Shown: positions 43,899 through 54,724 of the stretch, in pieces
Layout: each line of letters starts with the position of its first letter
Numbering within the stretch: the first letter of the stretch is position 1
Origin: Pseudomonas chlororaphis subsp. chlororaphis
Lineage (GTDB): Bacteria; Pseudomonadota; Gammaproteobacteria; Pseudomonadales; Pseudomonadaceae
DNA: 64,000 nucleotides
Direction of reading: 5' to 3'
Assembly: GCF_003945765.1 (NCBI RefSeq)
Contig: NZ_CP027712.1
Span: forward strand, 6,262,001 to 6,326,000
Position numbers and translations under genes: made by a program
Notes under the pieces: model-generated
What the model was told of the DNA's origin: nothing
What the model saw: only the letters and a program-made list of their open reading frames with translations
Databases searched by the model: none

Positions 43899-45235
43899 TG
43901 AGTACGTCCCTGAATCAGGCCGAGCAGTTCAAGGCTTTGGTGGACTGGCTGCGCGATGCCGTGCGCGAGCCCGAACAGTTCACCCTGAGCTACGCCGCCG
44001 AGTCTTCGCAGTTCATCCGTTTCAACCACGCCAAGGTGCGCCAGGCCGGGCAAGTGCAGCAGGCCAGCCTCGGCTTCAAGCTGATCGACGACGGGCGCCA
44101 TGCCGACCTCGAGATCACCCTCGCCGGCGACCCGCAGGTCGATGCCCAGCGCCTGGCCGAAGGCCTGCAGCAGTTGCGCGAGACCCTGCCGCTGCTGCCC
44201 CGGGACCCGTACCTGCTGCTCAACCCCGATGCCTGGAACACCCACAATGTGCAGGAGCACCCGCTGCCCAGCAGCGAGCAGGTAGTGGCCGAAATCGGTC
44301 AGGCCGCCGCCGGGCTGGACCTGGTGGGGTTCTATGCGGCCGGCCCGATCAGCCGTGGTTTTGCCAGCTCCTCGGGAGCCTTTGGCTGGCACCAGGCCAA
44401 CAGCTTCAACTTCGATTTCAGCCTGTTCCACGAAAATGGCCAGGCCGTCAAAGCCAGCTACGCCGGGCACGAATGGAGCAGCCAGGGCTTCGCCCAGCGT
44501 TTCCAGCAGGCCCGGGAACAGCTGGCGTTTCTCGGACGACCGTTGCGCACCCTGGCGCCCGGGCAGTATCGCGCCTACCTGGCGCCGGCGGCCCTGGAAG
44601 AAATCATGGGCATGCTGAGCTGGGGCGGGTTTTCCGCGCAGTCCATCGCCAGCAAGCACAGCCCGCTGCAAAAGCTCTATGCCGGCGATGCCAGCCTGAG
44701 CCCCCTGGTGTCGCTGGACGAGCAGGTCAGTGGCTCGTTGAGCCCGGCGTTTTCCGATGAAGGCTACCCGCGCAGCGACCTGTCGCTGATCGCCGGCGGC
44801 GTCGCCCAAGGGCAACTGATCAACTCGCGCAGCGCCGCCGAATACAGCCTGGCCACCAACGGTGCCGGCAGCGGCGAATACCCCAGCGCGTTGAACATGG
44901 CGCCCGGGCAGTTGTCGCAGCAGGAGATTCTCAAGCAACTGGGGACCGGCCTGTACATCAGCAACCTGTGGTACCTGAACTACTCGGACCAGCCGGCGGC
45001 GCGCCTGACCGGCATGACCCGCTTCGCTACCTTCTGGGTGGAGAACGGCGAGATCCAGGCTCCGGTCAGCACCATGCGTTTCGATGACAGCGTCTACAGC
45101 CTGCTGGGTTCGCACCTGGAAGGCCTGACCCGGGAGCGCGAGCTGCTGCTGTCGGCCAGTACCTACAGCCAGCGCCAGACCGCCTCGGCGCAATTGCCGG
45201 GCGCGCTGGTGAGCCGGCTGACGTTGACCTTGTAA
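43898..45235 (+). CDS. TldE/PmbA-like partner protein
   Basis: 445 residues. The family core is visible: FYAAGPISRGFASSSGAFGWHQ, MLSWGGFSAQSIASKHSPL and FATFWVENGEIQAPVSTMRFDDSVYSLLG. It lacks HExxxH, as TldE does; that subunit shapes the chamber and has no zinc site. Its ATG overlaps the TldD-like stop (TGATG) and is preceded by GGAGGAG. The natural substrate is unknown. Confidence 0.86.
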   Translation: MSTSLNQAEQFKALVDWLRDAVREPEQFTLSYAAESSQFIRFNHAKVRQAGQVQQASLGFKLIDDGRHADLEITLAGDPQVDAQRLAEGLQQLRETLPLLPRDPYLLLNPDAWNTHNVQEHPLPSSEQVVAEIGQAAAGLDLVGFYAAGPISRGFASSSGAFGWHQANSFNFDFSLFHENGQAVKASYAGHEWSSQGFAQRFQQAREQLAFLGRPLRTLAPGQYRAYLAPAALEEIMGMLSWGGFSAQSIASKHSPLQKLYAGDASLSPLVSLDEQVSGSLSPAFSDEGYPRSDLSLIAGGVAQGQLINSRSAAEYSLATNGAGSGEYPSALNMAPGQLSQQEILKQLGTGLYISNLWYLNYSDQPAARLTGMTRFATFWVENGEIQAPVSTMRFDDSVYSLLGSHLEGLTRERELLLSASTYSQRQTASAQLPGALVSRLTLTL

Positions 45236-45239
45236 CCGC

Positions 45240-45302
45240 TGTCGCACGCAAATCTCGCTCCTACGGGATGGCGTCTGTAGGAGCGAGGCTTGCCCGCGAT
45301 GC
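45240..45302. repeat. REP pair, family B
   Basis: TCTCGCTCCTACGG and, facing it, TGTAGGAGCGAGGCTTGCCC lie between the TldE-like gene and the MFS gene. Confidence 0.75.
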
Positions 45303-45344
45303 GGTTGCAGGGGGGATAGGTGTTCACCACAAGAAAGAGGTCCC

Positions 45345-46772
45345 ATGCCCAACCGTGCCGAACTTGACGCCACCACCGCCCGCTGGCTGCCGTGGGTGGT
45401 GGCCATCGCCTTTTTCATGCAATCCCTCGACGGGACCATCCTCAATACCGCCCTGCCGGCCATGGCCCGCGACCTGGCGGAAGATCCGTTGCGCATGCAG
45501 GGCGTGGTCATCGCCTACATGCTCACCGTGGCGCTGCTGATCCCGGCCTCGGGCTGGATCGCCGACCGTTTCGGCACCAAGAAGATCTTCTTCGGCGCCA
45601 TCCTGCTGTTCAGCATCGGCTCGTTGCTCTGTGCCCTGTCCAACTCCCTGAGCATGCTGGTCGGCGCTCGGGTGATCCAGGGCCTGGGCGGCGCCCTGAT
45701 GCTGCCCGTCGGCCGGCTGGTGGTGCTGCGCGCCTACCCGCGCTCGGAACTGGTGCGGATCATGGGTTTCATCACCATTCCCGGGCTGCTCGGCCCGCTG
45801 ATCGGCCCGACCATGGGCGGCTGGATGGTGCAGTACCTGACCTGGCACTGGATCTTCCTGATCAACCTGCCGGTGGGCGCGATCGGCTGTTATGCCGTCT
45901 GGCGCTTCATTCCCGACCTGCGCGGCAGCGAGCGCACGCGTTTCGACGGCCTGGGCTTTTTGTTGTTCGGCGCGGCGATGGTGCTGATCACCATCGCCAT
46001 GGAGGGCCTGGGCGAACTGCACCTGCCGCACCTGCGGGTGATGTTGCTGCTGTTCGGCGGCCTGGCCTGCCTCGCGGCCTACTGGCTGCGGGCCGGGCAT
46101 ATCGACAACCCGCTGTTCGCGCCTTCGCTGTTCAAGGTGCGGACCTTTGCCGTAGGCATCCTCGGCAACCTGTTCGCCCGCCTCGGCAGCGGCGCCCTGC
46201 CGTTCCTGGTGCCCTTGCTGCTGCAAGTGGCCCTCGGTTATTCACCATCCCAGGCCGGGATGAGCATGCTGCCGCTGGCCGCCGCGGCGATGCTCGCCAA
46301 GTCCATCGCCCGTCCGCTGATCGAACGCCTGGGCTACCGCATCGTCCTCACCGGCAACACCCTGGCGTTGGGGATCATGCTCGCCAGCATGGGTCTAGTG
46401 ACGGAACAGACCCCCTACCCGCTGCTGCTGGGCATGCTGGCGGTGCTGGGGGCGATCAACTCGCTGCAGTTCACGGCGATGAACACCGTGACCCTGATCG
46501 ACCTCGACGACGCCTCCGCCAGCAGCGGCAACAGCCTGCTATCGGTGGTGGCGCAACTGTCCCTGAGCCTGGGGGTGGCCTGCGCCGGCGCGCTGCTCGG
46601 CGGCTTCACCGCCGAAGTCGGCAACGATGGCGTGAACACCGTGCTCGGCGCCTTCCAGCTGACCTTCCTCACGGTGGGGATCATGGCAATGCTGGCGGCG
46701 GCGATCTTCCTGCAGCTGTCGCCCAAGGACGGCCGACGGGCGAAGAAGGTCCAGGAGCATATCGAGCACTGA
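45345..46772 (+). CDS. mdtD: DHA2-type MFS multidrug transporter (MdtD-like)
   Basis: 475 residues, 14-helix drug:H+ antiporter family. The first helix contains FFMQSLDGTILNTALPAMA (motif D1). The loop-2 motif A is GWIADRFGTKKIF, and motif C in helix 5 is IPGLLGPLIGPTMGGWM. It resembles E. coli MdtD but stands without the MdtABC pump genes. RBS AGAGG. Substrate unknown. Confidence 0.83.
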   Translation: MPNRAELDATTARWLPWVVAIAFFMQSLDGTILNTALPAMARDLAEDPLRMQGVVIAYMLTVALLIPASGWIADRFGTKKIFFGAILLFSIGSLLCALSNSLSMLVGARVIQGLGGALMLPVGRLVVLRAYPRSELVRIMGFITIPGLLGPLIGPTMGGWMVQYLTWHWIFLINLPVGAIGCYAVWRFIPDLRGSERTRFDGLGFLLFGAAMVLITIAMEGLGELHLPHLRVMLLLFGGLACLAAYWLRAGHIDNPLFAPSLFKVRTFAVGILGNLFARLGSGALPFLVPLLLQVALGYSPSQAGMSMLPLAAAAMLAKSIARPLIERLGYRIVLTGNTLALGIMLASMGLVTEQTPYPLLLGMLAVLGAINSLQFTAMNTVTLIDLDDASASSGNSLLSVVAQLSLSLGVACAGALLGGFTAEVGNDGVNTVLGAFQLTFLTVGIMAMLAAAIFLQLSPKDGRRAKKVQEHIEH

Positions 46773-46819
46773 GCCGCATCGGATAAAACATGCAGCTCGA
46801 TTGACGTCGGCTGCGCCAC

Positions 46820-46848
46820 CGATCGCAGCCTTCGGCAGCGGCTACAGG
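46820..46848. repeat. REP half, family A
   Basis: GATCGCAGCCTTCGGCAGCG followed by GCTACAGG, single copy upstream of dbpA. Confidence 0.75.
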
Positions 46849-46937
46849 AGCGAGCGATGGCTCGCTCGTCCAGAAATTGCAGGTAAAGGGAGCGGGACTG
46901 ATACACTGCGCGACATTTTGTTTTGCAGGCCCGTCCC

Positions 46938-48323
<1,386 letters not shown>

Positions 48324-48350
48324 TACCACCGCGGCCAATGCCTGCTCTCC

Positions 48351-48441
48351 TGTAGGAGCGAGGCTTGCCCGCGATCAAGGCACCGCGGTCTGCCAGGTAC
48401 AACCGCATCATCGTTCATCGCGGGCAAGCCTCGCTCCTACG
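48351..48441. repeat. REP pair, family B
   Basis: TGTAGGAGCGAGGCTTGCCC and the inverse GCGGGCAAGCCTCGCTCCTA lie between dbpA and the flavoprotein gene. Confidence 0.85.
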
Positions 48442-48480
48442 GGAACGGGGTTGCCTCGACACTTGTGTGAGGACACCGTT

Positions 48481-49659
48481 TTGCGCTCTACCGAAGTCGT
48501 GATCATTGGCGCTGGCGCCGCAGGGTTGATGTGCGCGCTGACCGCGGCCGGCCGTGGCCGCCAGGTGCTGCTGCTGGACCACGCCAACAAGGCCGGCAAG
48601 AAGATCCTCATGTCCGGCGGCGGGCGCTGCAACTTCACCAATATGTACACCGAGCCGGGCAATTTCCTCTCGCACAACCCGCATTTCTGCAAGTCGGCCC
48701 TGGCCCGCTACACCCAGTGGGATTTCATCGGCCTGGTGGCCAAGCACGGCGTGCCGTACCACGAGAAAAAACTCGGCCAGCTGTTCTGCGACAACAAGTC
48801 CAGCGACATCCTCGGCATGCTGCTCGACGAGTGCGACCAGGTCGGCGTCCAACTGCACCTGGACACCTCGATCCAGCAGATCGAGAAGCTCGACAGCGGC
48901 TACCTGCTGGAAACCACCCTCGGCCAGCTCCAGTGCCAATCCCTGGTGATCGCCACCGGCGGCCTGTCGATTCCGACCCTGGGCGCCACCGGCTTCGGCT
49001 ATCAGGTGGCCAGGCAGTTCGGCCACGAGCTGCTGCCGACCCGCGCGGGCCTGGTGCCGTTCACCATCACCGACCAGCTCAAGGAGCTGTGCGGCGAGCT
49101 GTCCGGCACCTCGGTGGACTGCCTGGTGAGCTGCAACGACATGAGCTTTCGCGAGAACATCCTGTTCACCCACCGAGGCCTGAGCGGTCCGGCGATCCTG
49201 CAGATTTCCTCGTTCTGGGAATCCGGCGACACGGTGGAGATCAACCTGCTGCCGGACCACGACGCCGCAAGCTGGCTGCAACAGCAACAGGCCGAACGCC
49301 CGAACAGCGAGCTGAAGACCCTGCTCGGCGAGATCTTCACCAAGAAGATGGCCGGCCTGCTGGCAGACAACTGGTTCGTCTCCAAACCGATGAAGCAGTA
49401 CACCCACGCCGAACTGGCGCAGATCGCCGAGCAACTGGCGTGCTGGAAAGTGGTCCCGGCCGGCACCGAGGGTTATCGCACCGCCGAAGTGACCCTGGGC
49501 GGCGTCGACACTCGCGAGGTGTCGTCCAAGACCATGGAGTCGCTGAAGAGCCCAGGGCTGTATTTCATCGGCGAGGTGCTGGACGTCACCGGCCACCTGG
49601 GCGGCTTCAACTTCCAGTGGGCATGGGCCTCCGGCTACGCGGCCGCACAGTACGTCTGA
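48481..49659 (+). CDS. HI0933/YhiN-family flavoprotein
   Basis: 392 residues. The FAD-binding motif VVIIGAGAAGLMCAL is at residues 6-20. The family signature is GKKILMSGGGRCNFTN (about 40-55), and the C-terminal GEVLDVTGHLGGFNFQWAWASGYAA closes the fold. The biochemical role of this conserved family is not established. The TTG at 48481 is the best start: GAGGA lies 7-8 nt before it, and upstream in-frame codons have no such site. Confidence 0.86.
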   Translation: MRSTEVVIIGAGAAGLMCALTAAGRGRQVLLLDHANKAGKKILMSGGGRCNFTNMYTEPGNFLSHNPHFCKSALARYTQWDFIGLVAKHGVPYHEKKLGQLFCDNKSSDILGMLLDECDQVGVQLHLDTSIQQIEKLDSGYLLETTLGQLQCQSLVIATGGLSIPTLGATGFGYQVARQFGHELLPTRAGLVPFTITDQLKELCGELSGTSVDCLVSCNDMSFRENILFTHRGLSGPAILQISSFWESGDTVEINLLPDHDAASWLQQQQAERPNSELKTLLGEIFTKKMAGLLADNWFVSKPMKQYTHAELAQIAEQLACWKVVPAGTEGYRTAEVTLGGVDTREVSSKTMESLKSPGLYFIGEVLDVTGHLGGFNFQWAWASGYAAAQYV

Positions 49660-49677
49660 TCCGCCGTTCACCTGGCC

Positions 49678-49799
49678 TGTAGCCTCTGCCCCAGGAGCCG
49701 CAGAACCGGCCACTGCGGTGGGACAGGCCGAACACAGTCGCCTGTTATGCGGCCGCTGCGCGCCCGATCGCAGCCTCGCGGGGCTCGGCAGCGGCTACA
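49678..49799. repeat. REP pair, family A
   Basis: TGTAGCCTCTGCCCCAGGAG (diverged) and CTCGGCAGCGGCTACAA. First of two REP pairs in the 372-bp gap before yccS. Confidence 0.75.
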
Positions 49800-49815
49800 A
49801 GGTTTCCCCATTTCC

Positions 49816-49918
49816 TGTAGCCGCTGCCGCAGGCTGCGATCGACCCGAAGGGGCGCTGCGATCTGACGCCTCCCTGAAGTCCTGCGGACCTATCGCAGCC
49901 TTCGGCAGCGGCTACAGG
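49816..49918. repeat. REP pair, family A
   Basis: TGTAGCCGCTGCCGCAGGCT and the inverse CCTTCGGCAGCGGCTACAG. The remaining 113 bp up to the yccS start show nothing recognisable. Confidence 0.85.
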
Positions 49919-50031
49919 TACCGATGAAGATCAGCGGGAACAGAATTTGCTGTCGGATGTGACGACCCCATTGCGCGGTCGTCAATACTGGCTCAATTTA
50001 GCGGCATCGCCCCGGAAGGCTTTCTCACTTC

Positions 50032-52224
50032 ATGTCATCGACCAGCTTTCGTCAGTCACTGCGGCGCCTTTGGGCGCTGGATAAATTCAGCTACAGCGTG
50101 CGGGTGTTCATCGCTCTGACCGGGAGCATGGCGCTGTGCTGGTACCAGGACGAAATGGCCTTGCTGATCCCCTTGTTCCTGGGGATTATCGCCAGCGCCC
50201 TGGCCGAGACCGACGACAGCTGGCAAGGCCGGATCAATGCCCTGGCCGTGACCCTGGTGTGTTTCAGCGTCGCTGCCCTTTCCGTCGAACTGTTGTTCCC
50301 CTACCCCTGGATCTTCGTCATCGCCCTGGCGCTGGCCAGCTTTGGCCTGACCATGCTCGGCGCCCTGGGCGAACGTTACGGGGCGATTGCCTCCGCAACC
50401 CTGATCCTGTCGGTCTACACCATGATCGGCGTGGACCAGCGCGGCGGCGCCGTCACCGACTTCTGGCACGAACCGCTGCTGTTGGTGGCCGGTGCCGCCT
50501 GGTACGGCCTGCTGTCGGTACTCTGGCAGGCGATGTTTTCCAACCAACCGGTGCAGCAGAGCCTGGCACGCCTGTTCCGCGAGCTGGGCTATTACCTCAA
50601 GCTCAAGTCGTCGCTGTTCGAGCCGATCCGCCAGCTGGACGTGGAAGCACGCCGGCTGGAACTGGCGCAGCAGAACGGCCGGGTAGTGGCGGCCCTGAAC
50701 GCCGCCAAGGAAATCATCCTGCACCGGGTCGGCAACGGCCGGCCGGGCTCGAAAGTCAGCCGCTACCTGAAGCTGTACTTCCTCGCCCAGGACATCCACG
50801 AACGCGCCAGCTCGTCCCACTACCCCTACAACGCCCTGGCCGATGCGTTCTTCCACAGCGACGTACTGTTCCGCTGCCAGCGCCTGCTGCGCCAGCAGGG
50901 CAAGGCTTGCCGGGCCCTGGGCGAATCCATCCAGCTGCGCCAGCCCTTCGTCTACGACGCCAGCTTCGCCGAGGCCCTGAGCGACCTGCACGCCTCCCTG
51001 GAACACCTGCGCATCCAGAGCAACCCGGCCTGGCGCGGCCTGCTGCGTTCGCTGCGGGCGCTGGCCGCCAACCTCGGCACCCTCGACCGCCTGCTCAGTG
51101 ACGCCAGCAACCCCGACGCCCTCGCCGACGCCACCGACAGCAGCCTGCTGGACCGTTCGCCGCGCAACCTCAAGGACGTCTGGACCCGCCTGCGCACCCA
51201 GCTGACCCCGACATCGCTGCTGTTTCGCCACGCCCTGCGCCTGCCCCTGGCCCTGAGCATCGGCTACGGCATGGTGCACCTGATACACCCCTCCCAGGGT
51301 TACTGGATCATCCTCACCACCCTGTTCGTCTGCCAGCCGAACTATGGCGCCACGCGGCGCAAGCTGGGCCAGCGAATCATCGGCACCGCCATCGGCCTGG
51401 TGGTCGCCTGGGCGCTGTTCGACCTGTTCCCCAGCCCGCTGGTGCAGTCGCTGTTCGCGATTGCCGCCGGGGTGGTGTTCTTTACCAACCGCACCACCCG
51501 CTACACCCTGGCCACCGGCGCCATCACCATCATGGTGCTGTTCTGCTTCAACCAGGTGGGCGACGGCTACGGGCTGTTGCTGCCGCGCCTGTTCGATACC
51601 CTGCTGGGCAGCCTGATCGCCGGCCTGGCGGTGTTCCTGTTCCTGCCGGACTGGCAGGGCCGACGCCTGAACAAGGTGCTGGCCAATACCCTGACCTGCA
51701 ACAGCATCTACCTGCGGCAGATCATGCAGCAGTACGCGGCCGGCAAGAGCGACGACCTGGCTTACCGCCTGGCCCGGCGCAACGCCCACAACGCCGACGC
51801 GGCGCTGTCCACCACCCTGGCCAACATGCTGATGGAGCCCGGGCATTTCCGTAAGGAAGCGGACGTGGGCTTTCGCTTCCTGGTGCTCTCGCACACCCTG
51901 CTCAGTTACCTCTCCGGCCTCGGCGCGCATCGGGAAACCCAGCTGCCGGCGGAAGTCCGCGAGCACCTGATCGGCGGGGCCGGGGTCAGCCTGGCCAGCA
52001 GCATCGATGAAATCGCCCAGGGCCTGGCGAGCAAGCAGCCGGTGGCGATCCAGAGCGATGCCGAAGAGGCCCTGGCCAATGAGCTGGAGCAGATGCCGGA
52101 CGAAATCGATGAAGGCCAGCGGCTGGTGCAGACCCAACTGGCGCTGATCTGCCGCCAACTGGGCCCCTTGCGGACCCTGGCGGCGCATCTGATCAAGGAC
52201 ACCGGCGAAGAACAGGCCGCGTAG
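50032..52224 (+). CDS. yccS: YccS-family inner-membrane protein (FUSC)
   Basis: 730 residues. Two sets of about six membrane helices (residues 20-165 and 400-540) flank and follow cytoplasmic helical regions, the YccS/YhfK layout of the fusaric-acid-resistance-like superfamily. The second FUSC domain contains ALRLPLALSIGYGMVHLIHPSQGYWIILT. Presumed efflux or membrane-stress role; no substrate is established. Single gene. Confidence 0.86.
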   Translation: MSSTSFRQSLRRLWALDKFSYSVRVFIALTGSMALCWYQDEMALLIPLFLGIIASALAETDDSWQGRINALAVTLVCFSVAALSVELLFPYPWIFVIALALASFGLTMLGALGERYGAIASATLILSVYTMIGVDQRGGAVTDFWHEPLLLVAGAAWYGLLSVLWQAMFSNQPVQQSLARLFRELGYYLKLKSSLFEPIRQLDVEARRLELAQQNGRVVAALNAAKEIILHRVGNGRPGSKVSRYLKLYFLAQDIHERASSSHYPYNALADAFFHSDVLFRCQRLLRQQGKACRALGESIQLRQPFVYDASFAEALSDLHASLEHLRIQSNPAWRGLLRSLRALAANLGTLDRLLSDASNPDALADATDSSLLDRSPRNLKDVWTRLRTQLTPTSLLFRHALRLPLALSIGYGMVHLIHPSQGYWIILTTLFVCQPNYGATRRKLGQRIIGTAIGLVVAWALFDLFPSPLVQSLFAIAAGVVFFTNRTTRYTLATGAITIMVLFCFNQVGDGYGLLLPRLFDTLLGSLIAGLAVFLFLPDWQGRRLNKVLANTLTCNSIYLRQIMQQYAAGKSDDLAYRLARRNAHNADAALSTTLANMLMEPGHFRKEADVGFRFLVLSHTLLSYLSGLGAHRETQLPAEVREHLIGGAGVSLASSIDEIAQGLASKQPVAIQSDAEEALANELEQMPDEIDEGQRLVQTQLALICRQLGPLRTLAAHLIKDTGEEQAA

Positions 52225-52262
52225 CCGCTGCCGCAGGCTGCGATCGCCTCCGCAGGAGGCGC
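52222..52262. repeat. REP half, family A
   Basis: GTAGCCGCTGCCGCAGGCTG overlaps the yccS stop codon, so the repeat supplies the gene's last bases. Confidence 0.75.
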
Positions 52263-52333
52263 AAGCTTTCAAGAACGCCACAGAGGTTTCGGCCTCGGCG
52301 CCAGCCTGCTGCAGCAGCTTTAATGGCGCCGTT

Positions 52334-53071
52334 TCACATCCCGTGCTGGCGCAGCAAGCGGTCGTAGCTGCCGTCGGCTTTCATCGCCTCGATCTCTCGA
52401 TCGAACCCCGCCACGATCTGCGCATGTGCGGGGTTCTTCAGGCTGACCAGGATATGCAGGCCGTTCTCGCTCAGGGAATTGGGCAGGAACTCCACCGCGT
52501 TACGCACCCGCGGCGACTCCCGCGCCAGGTAATAGCGGGCAACGTACTCGTCCTCCAGGGTCAGCTTGACCCGGTTGGCTGCCAGCATGCGCACCGCCAT
52601 CGCGAAGTTGTGCACCAGGACCTTCTGCAGCTCTGGATCGTTGTCAAAATCGGGGGAGTAGGCATAACCGCGCACCACCGCGATGGGGTACTGGTGCAGT
52701 TGCTTGAGGGTGGTGTATTCGATGGGGGCATCCTTGCGCCGGATGAAACGCACCCGATTGACCAGGTACTCCGAGGAGAATTGCCCCAGCTGGGTACGGG
52801 CCTCATTGAACCAGGCATTCACCAGCACGTCGTAACGCCCCTCGCCGACGCCAAGCAAGGCCCGCGCCCAGGGCACCTGTTCGAACTCGCTGGCATAACC
52901 GGCCCGCGCCAGCGCGGTGCTGACGATGTCGGTGGCCAGCCCGCCGTTGACCAGCGTCGCATCCGTGAAGGGTGGCCAGGCGTCGGCGACCAATCGCAAT
53001 TTTTCCGCATAAGCGCTCTGGCCCAGCAACAGCAATCCGATCAAAGCAAAGGCTCGATGCAATCGCGGCAT
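52334..53071 (-). CDS. Periplasmic solute-binding protein, family 3 (orphan)
   Basis: 245 residues with a signal peptide (MPRLHRAFALIGLLLLGQSAYA, then EKLRLVAD). The SBP_bac_3 fold is visible: DAWPPFTD near the mature start, GLATDIVSTALARAGY, VNAWFNEART and AVVRGYAYSPDF. The typical amino-acid-binding Arg/Asp block is not clear, and no permease or ATPase gene is adjacent. It may bind an amino acid or act as a sensor. Substrate unknown. Confidence 0.78.
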   Translation of the reverse strand: MPRLHRAFALIGLLLLGQSAYAEKLRLVADAWPPFTDATLVNGGLATDIVSTALARAGYASEFEQVPWARALLGVGEGRYDVLVNAWFNEARTQLGQFSSEYLVNRVRFIRRKDAPIEYTTLKQLHQYPIAVVRGYAYSPDFDNDPELQKVLVHNFAMAVRMLAANRVKLTLEDEYVARYYLARESPRVRNAVEFLPNSLSENGLHILVSLKNPAHAQIVAGFDREIEAMKADGSYDRLLRQHGM

Positions 53072-53345
53072 GCTAAAAGATCCTTAGCGGGCGGACAGCC
53101 CTGCGTGTTTTTTGCCCAGACTCGAGGTTCTCCGGCCGGTGGACGGCCGCGACCCAGCTCCTAACAGTAGCTTATGGGCGCCACTGCACAGCGCTTCAGC
53201 GCAGATTACACAAAGAAGACCGCCACGAACCAATGCGATGATGGCATTTTGACCTACCTCACAGAAACGCCACTCCAGCGCCAGACAAGACAAGCCACCC
53301 GCCAGGCGCTTAACATCCGGGCACCGCTTTCCAAAGGATGAAACG

Positions 53346-53798
53346 ATGACAATCGAATGGGTCTGCAAACACCACACCGATCTGGGCAAGGAGCAGTTGT
53401 ACGCGATCCTGCAGTTGCGTACCGAAGTCTTCGTGGTCGAGCAGAAATGCGCCTACCAGGAAGTCGATGGCCAGGACCTGGAAGGCGACACCTGCCACCT
53501 GATGGCCTGGGATGATGACCAGCTGGTGGCTTATCTGCGCCTGCTCGACCCGACCTCCCAGGGCGGCGACGTGGTCATCGGCCGCGTGGTGATCGCCCCG
53601 CAAGCGCGGGGCAAGGGGCTGGGCCATGAACTGATGGAGCACGCCCTGAAACAGGCGCAGAAACACTGGCCGCACACGCCGATCTATCTGTCGGCCCAGG
53701 CGCATTTGCAGGGGTATTACGGGCGCTACGGCTTCAACGTCGTGGGCGAGGAGTATCTGGAAGACGATATCCCCCATATCGGCATGCGCCGGGCCTGA
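53346..53798 (+). CDS. elaA: ElaA-family GNAT acetyltransferase
   Basis: 150 residues. ElaA signature blocks: LYAILQLRTEVFVVEQKCAYQEVDGQD (about 20-46), IGRVVIAPQARGKGLGHELM with the acetyl-CoA loop QARGKG, and AQAHLQGYYGRYGFNVVGEEYLEDDIPHI. Its substrate is not known. ATG preceded by AAAGGATG. Monocistronic. Confidence 0.88.
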   Translation: MTIEWVCKHHTDLGKEQLYAILQLRTEVFVVEQKCAYQEVDGQDLEGDTCHLMAWDDDQLVAYLRLLDPTSQGGDVVIGRVVIAPQARGKGLGHELMEHALKQAQKHWPHTPIYLSAQAHLQGYYGRYGFNVVGEEYLEDDIPHIGMRRA

Positions 53799-53852
53799 CA
53801 GGACAATCGCAAGCCTGCTGGCGCCAGCGGGCTTGCATTCAGATCGAGTCCC

Positions 53853-54149
53853 TCAGGGATACTCCAGCACCGTCTTGATCCGCGACAGGTTCGCCTCGAT
53901 CCAGCCCTTGTCGATCGCGCCCCAGCTTTTGATCCGATAGCTGCCGGCATGATTGCGCGCGCCGTCCTGCTGCTCGAACTCACAGACGATATCCAGATCC
54001 GCCAGGGCGGCGATGGTGTCCTGCGCCGTGCGCCGCGGCATGCCGGTGGCCTCGGTCAGGGCCGGGACATTGCTGGCCAGGTCGCTGTCGATCAGGTACG
54101 CCACATACAGCCGGCGGTAAAAGCTGCTCTTGGTCTTGCTCACGTCCAT
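53853..54149 (-). CDS. Winged-helix DNA-binding protein
   Basis: 98 residues. The N-terminal 60 residues look like a winged helix-turn-helix (YLIDSDLASNVPALTEATGMPRRTAQDTIAALADLDIVCEF), with the recognition helix PRRTAQDTIAAL. The C-terminus (SYRIKSWGAIDKGWIEANLSRIKTVL) may form a dimer helix. I do not recognise a named family. It starts 20 nt after the YgjP-like gene's stop, so the two are co-transcribed. Confidence 0.72.
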   Translation of the reverse strand: MDVSKTKSSFYRRLYVAYLIDSDLASNVPALTEATGMPRRTAQDTIAALADLDIVCEFEQQDGARNHAGSYRIKSWGAIDKGWIEANLSRIKTVLEYP

Positions 54150-54169
54150 CGCCCGTTCCTTGTACAGGG

Positions 54170-54682
54170 TTACTCGGAACCACCTGCCCTGGCTTGCAGG
54201 TCGCGCCAGGTCAGGTAGACCCGCAGGTCGAATTCCAGTTGGTGATAGCCCGGCAGCATGTGCTCGCAGAGCTTATAGAACGCCTTGTTGTGCTCGCTTT
54301 CCTTGAAGTGCGCCAGCTCGTGGACAACGATCATGCGCAGGAACTCCGGCGCCGCCTCCTTGAACAGCGAAGCGATGCGGATTTCCTTCTTGGCCTTGAG
54401 CTTGCCGCCCTGGACCCGCGAGATCGTGGTGTGCAGCCCCAGGGCGCGGTGCGTCAGGTCCAGGCGGTTGTCGAACAGCACCTTGTCGATGGCCGGGGCG
54501 TTGCGCAGGTACTCCTGCTTCAACTCCAGGGCATAGCCGTACAGCGCCTTGTCACTCTGCACCCCGTGCTTGCCGGGGTACCGCTGGCTCAGGTAATCGC
54601 CCAGCCGCCCTTGCGCAATCAGCTGGCGCACTTGCTCTTGCAGGGTGGCAGGATAGGCCTGGAGGTATTTCAACGCGGTCAT
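54170..54682 (-). CDS. YgjP-type zinc metallopeptidase
   Basis: 170 residues. The zinc motif HELAHFKESEHNKAFYKLCE has HExxH (about residues 125-129) and the downstream His typical of the YgjP/DUF45 family, related to SprT and WLM proteases. Cytoplasmic, no signal peptide. The ATG at 54682 is preferred over a TTG 15 nt earlier. Role unknown; followed by the winged-helix gene. Confidence 0.82.
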   Translation of the reverse strand: MTALKYLQAYPATLQEQVRQLIAQGRLGDYLSQRYPGKHGVQSDKALYGYALELKQEYLRNAPAIDKVLFDNRLDLTHRALGLHTTISRVQGGKLKAKKEIRIASLFKEAAPEFLRMIVVHELAHFKESEHNKAFYKLCEHMLPGYHQLEFDLRVYLTWRDLQARAGGSE

Positions 54683-54724
54683 GGGGCGCCAATGCAATCA
54701 CGAAAGGCCGCCAGTGTAGCGAAT

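Noticed and set aside
49678..49918. Integron attC or mobile-element ends
   Set aside because: The inverted repeats are the same REP family seen at about ten other places in the window; no recombinase or transposase gene is near.
50056..52281. 741-codon minus-strand frame opposite yccS
   Set aside because: Antisense shadow; Gln/His-rich with no family resemblance, whereas yccS shows proper membrane helices.
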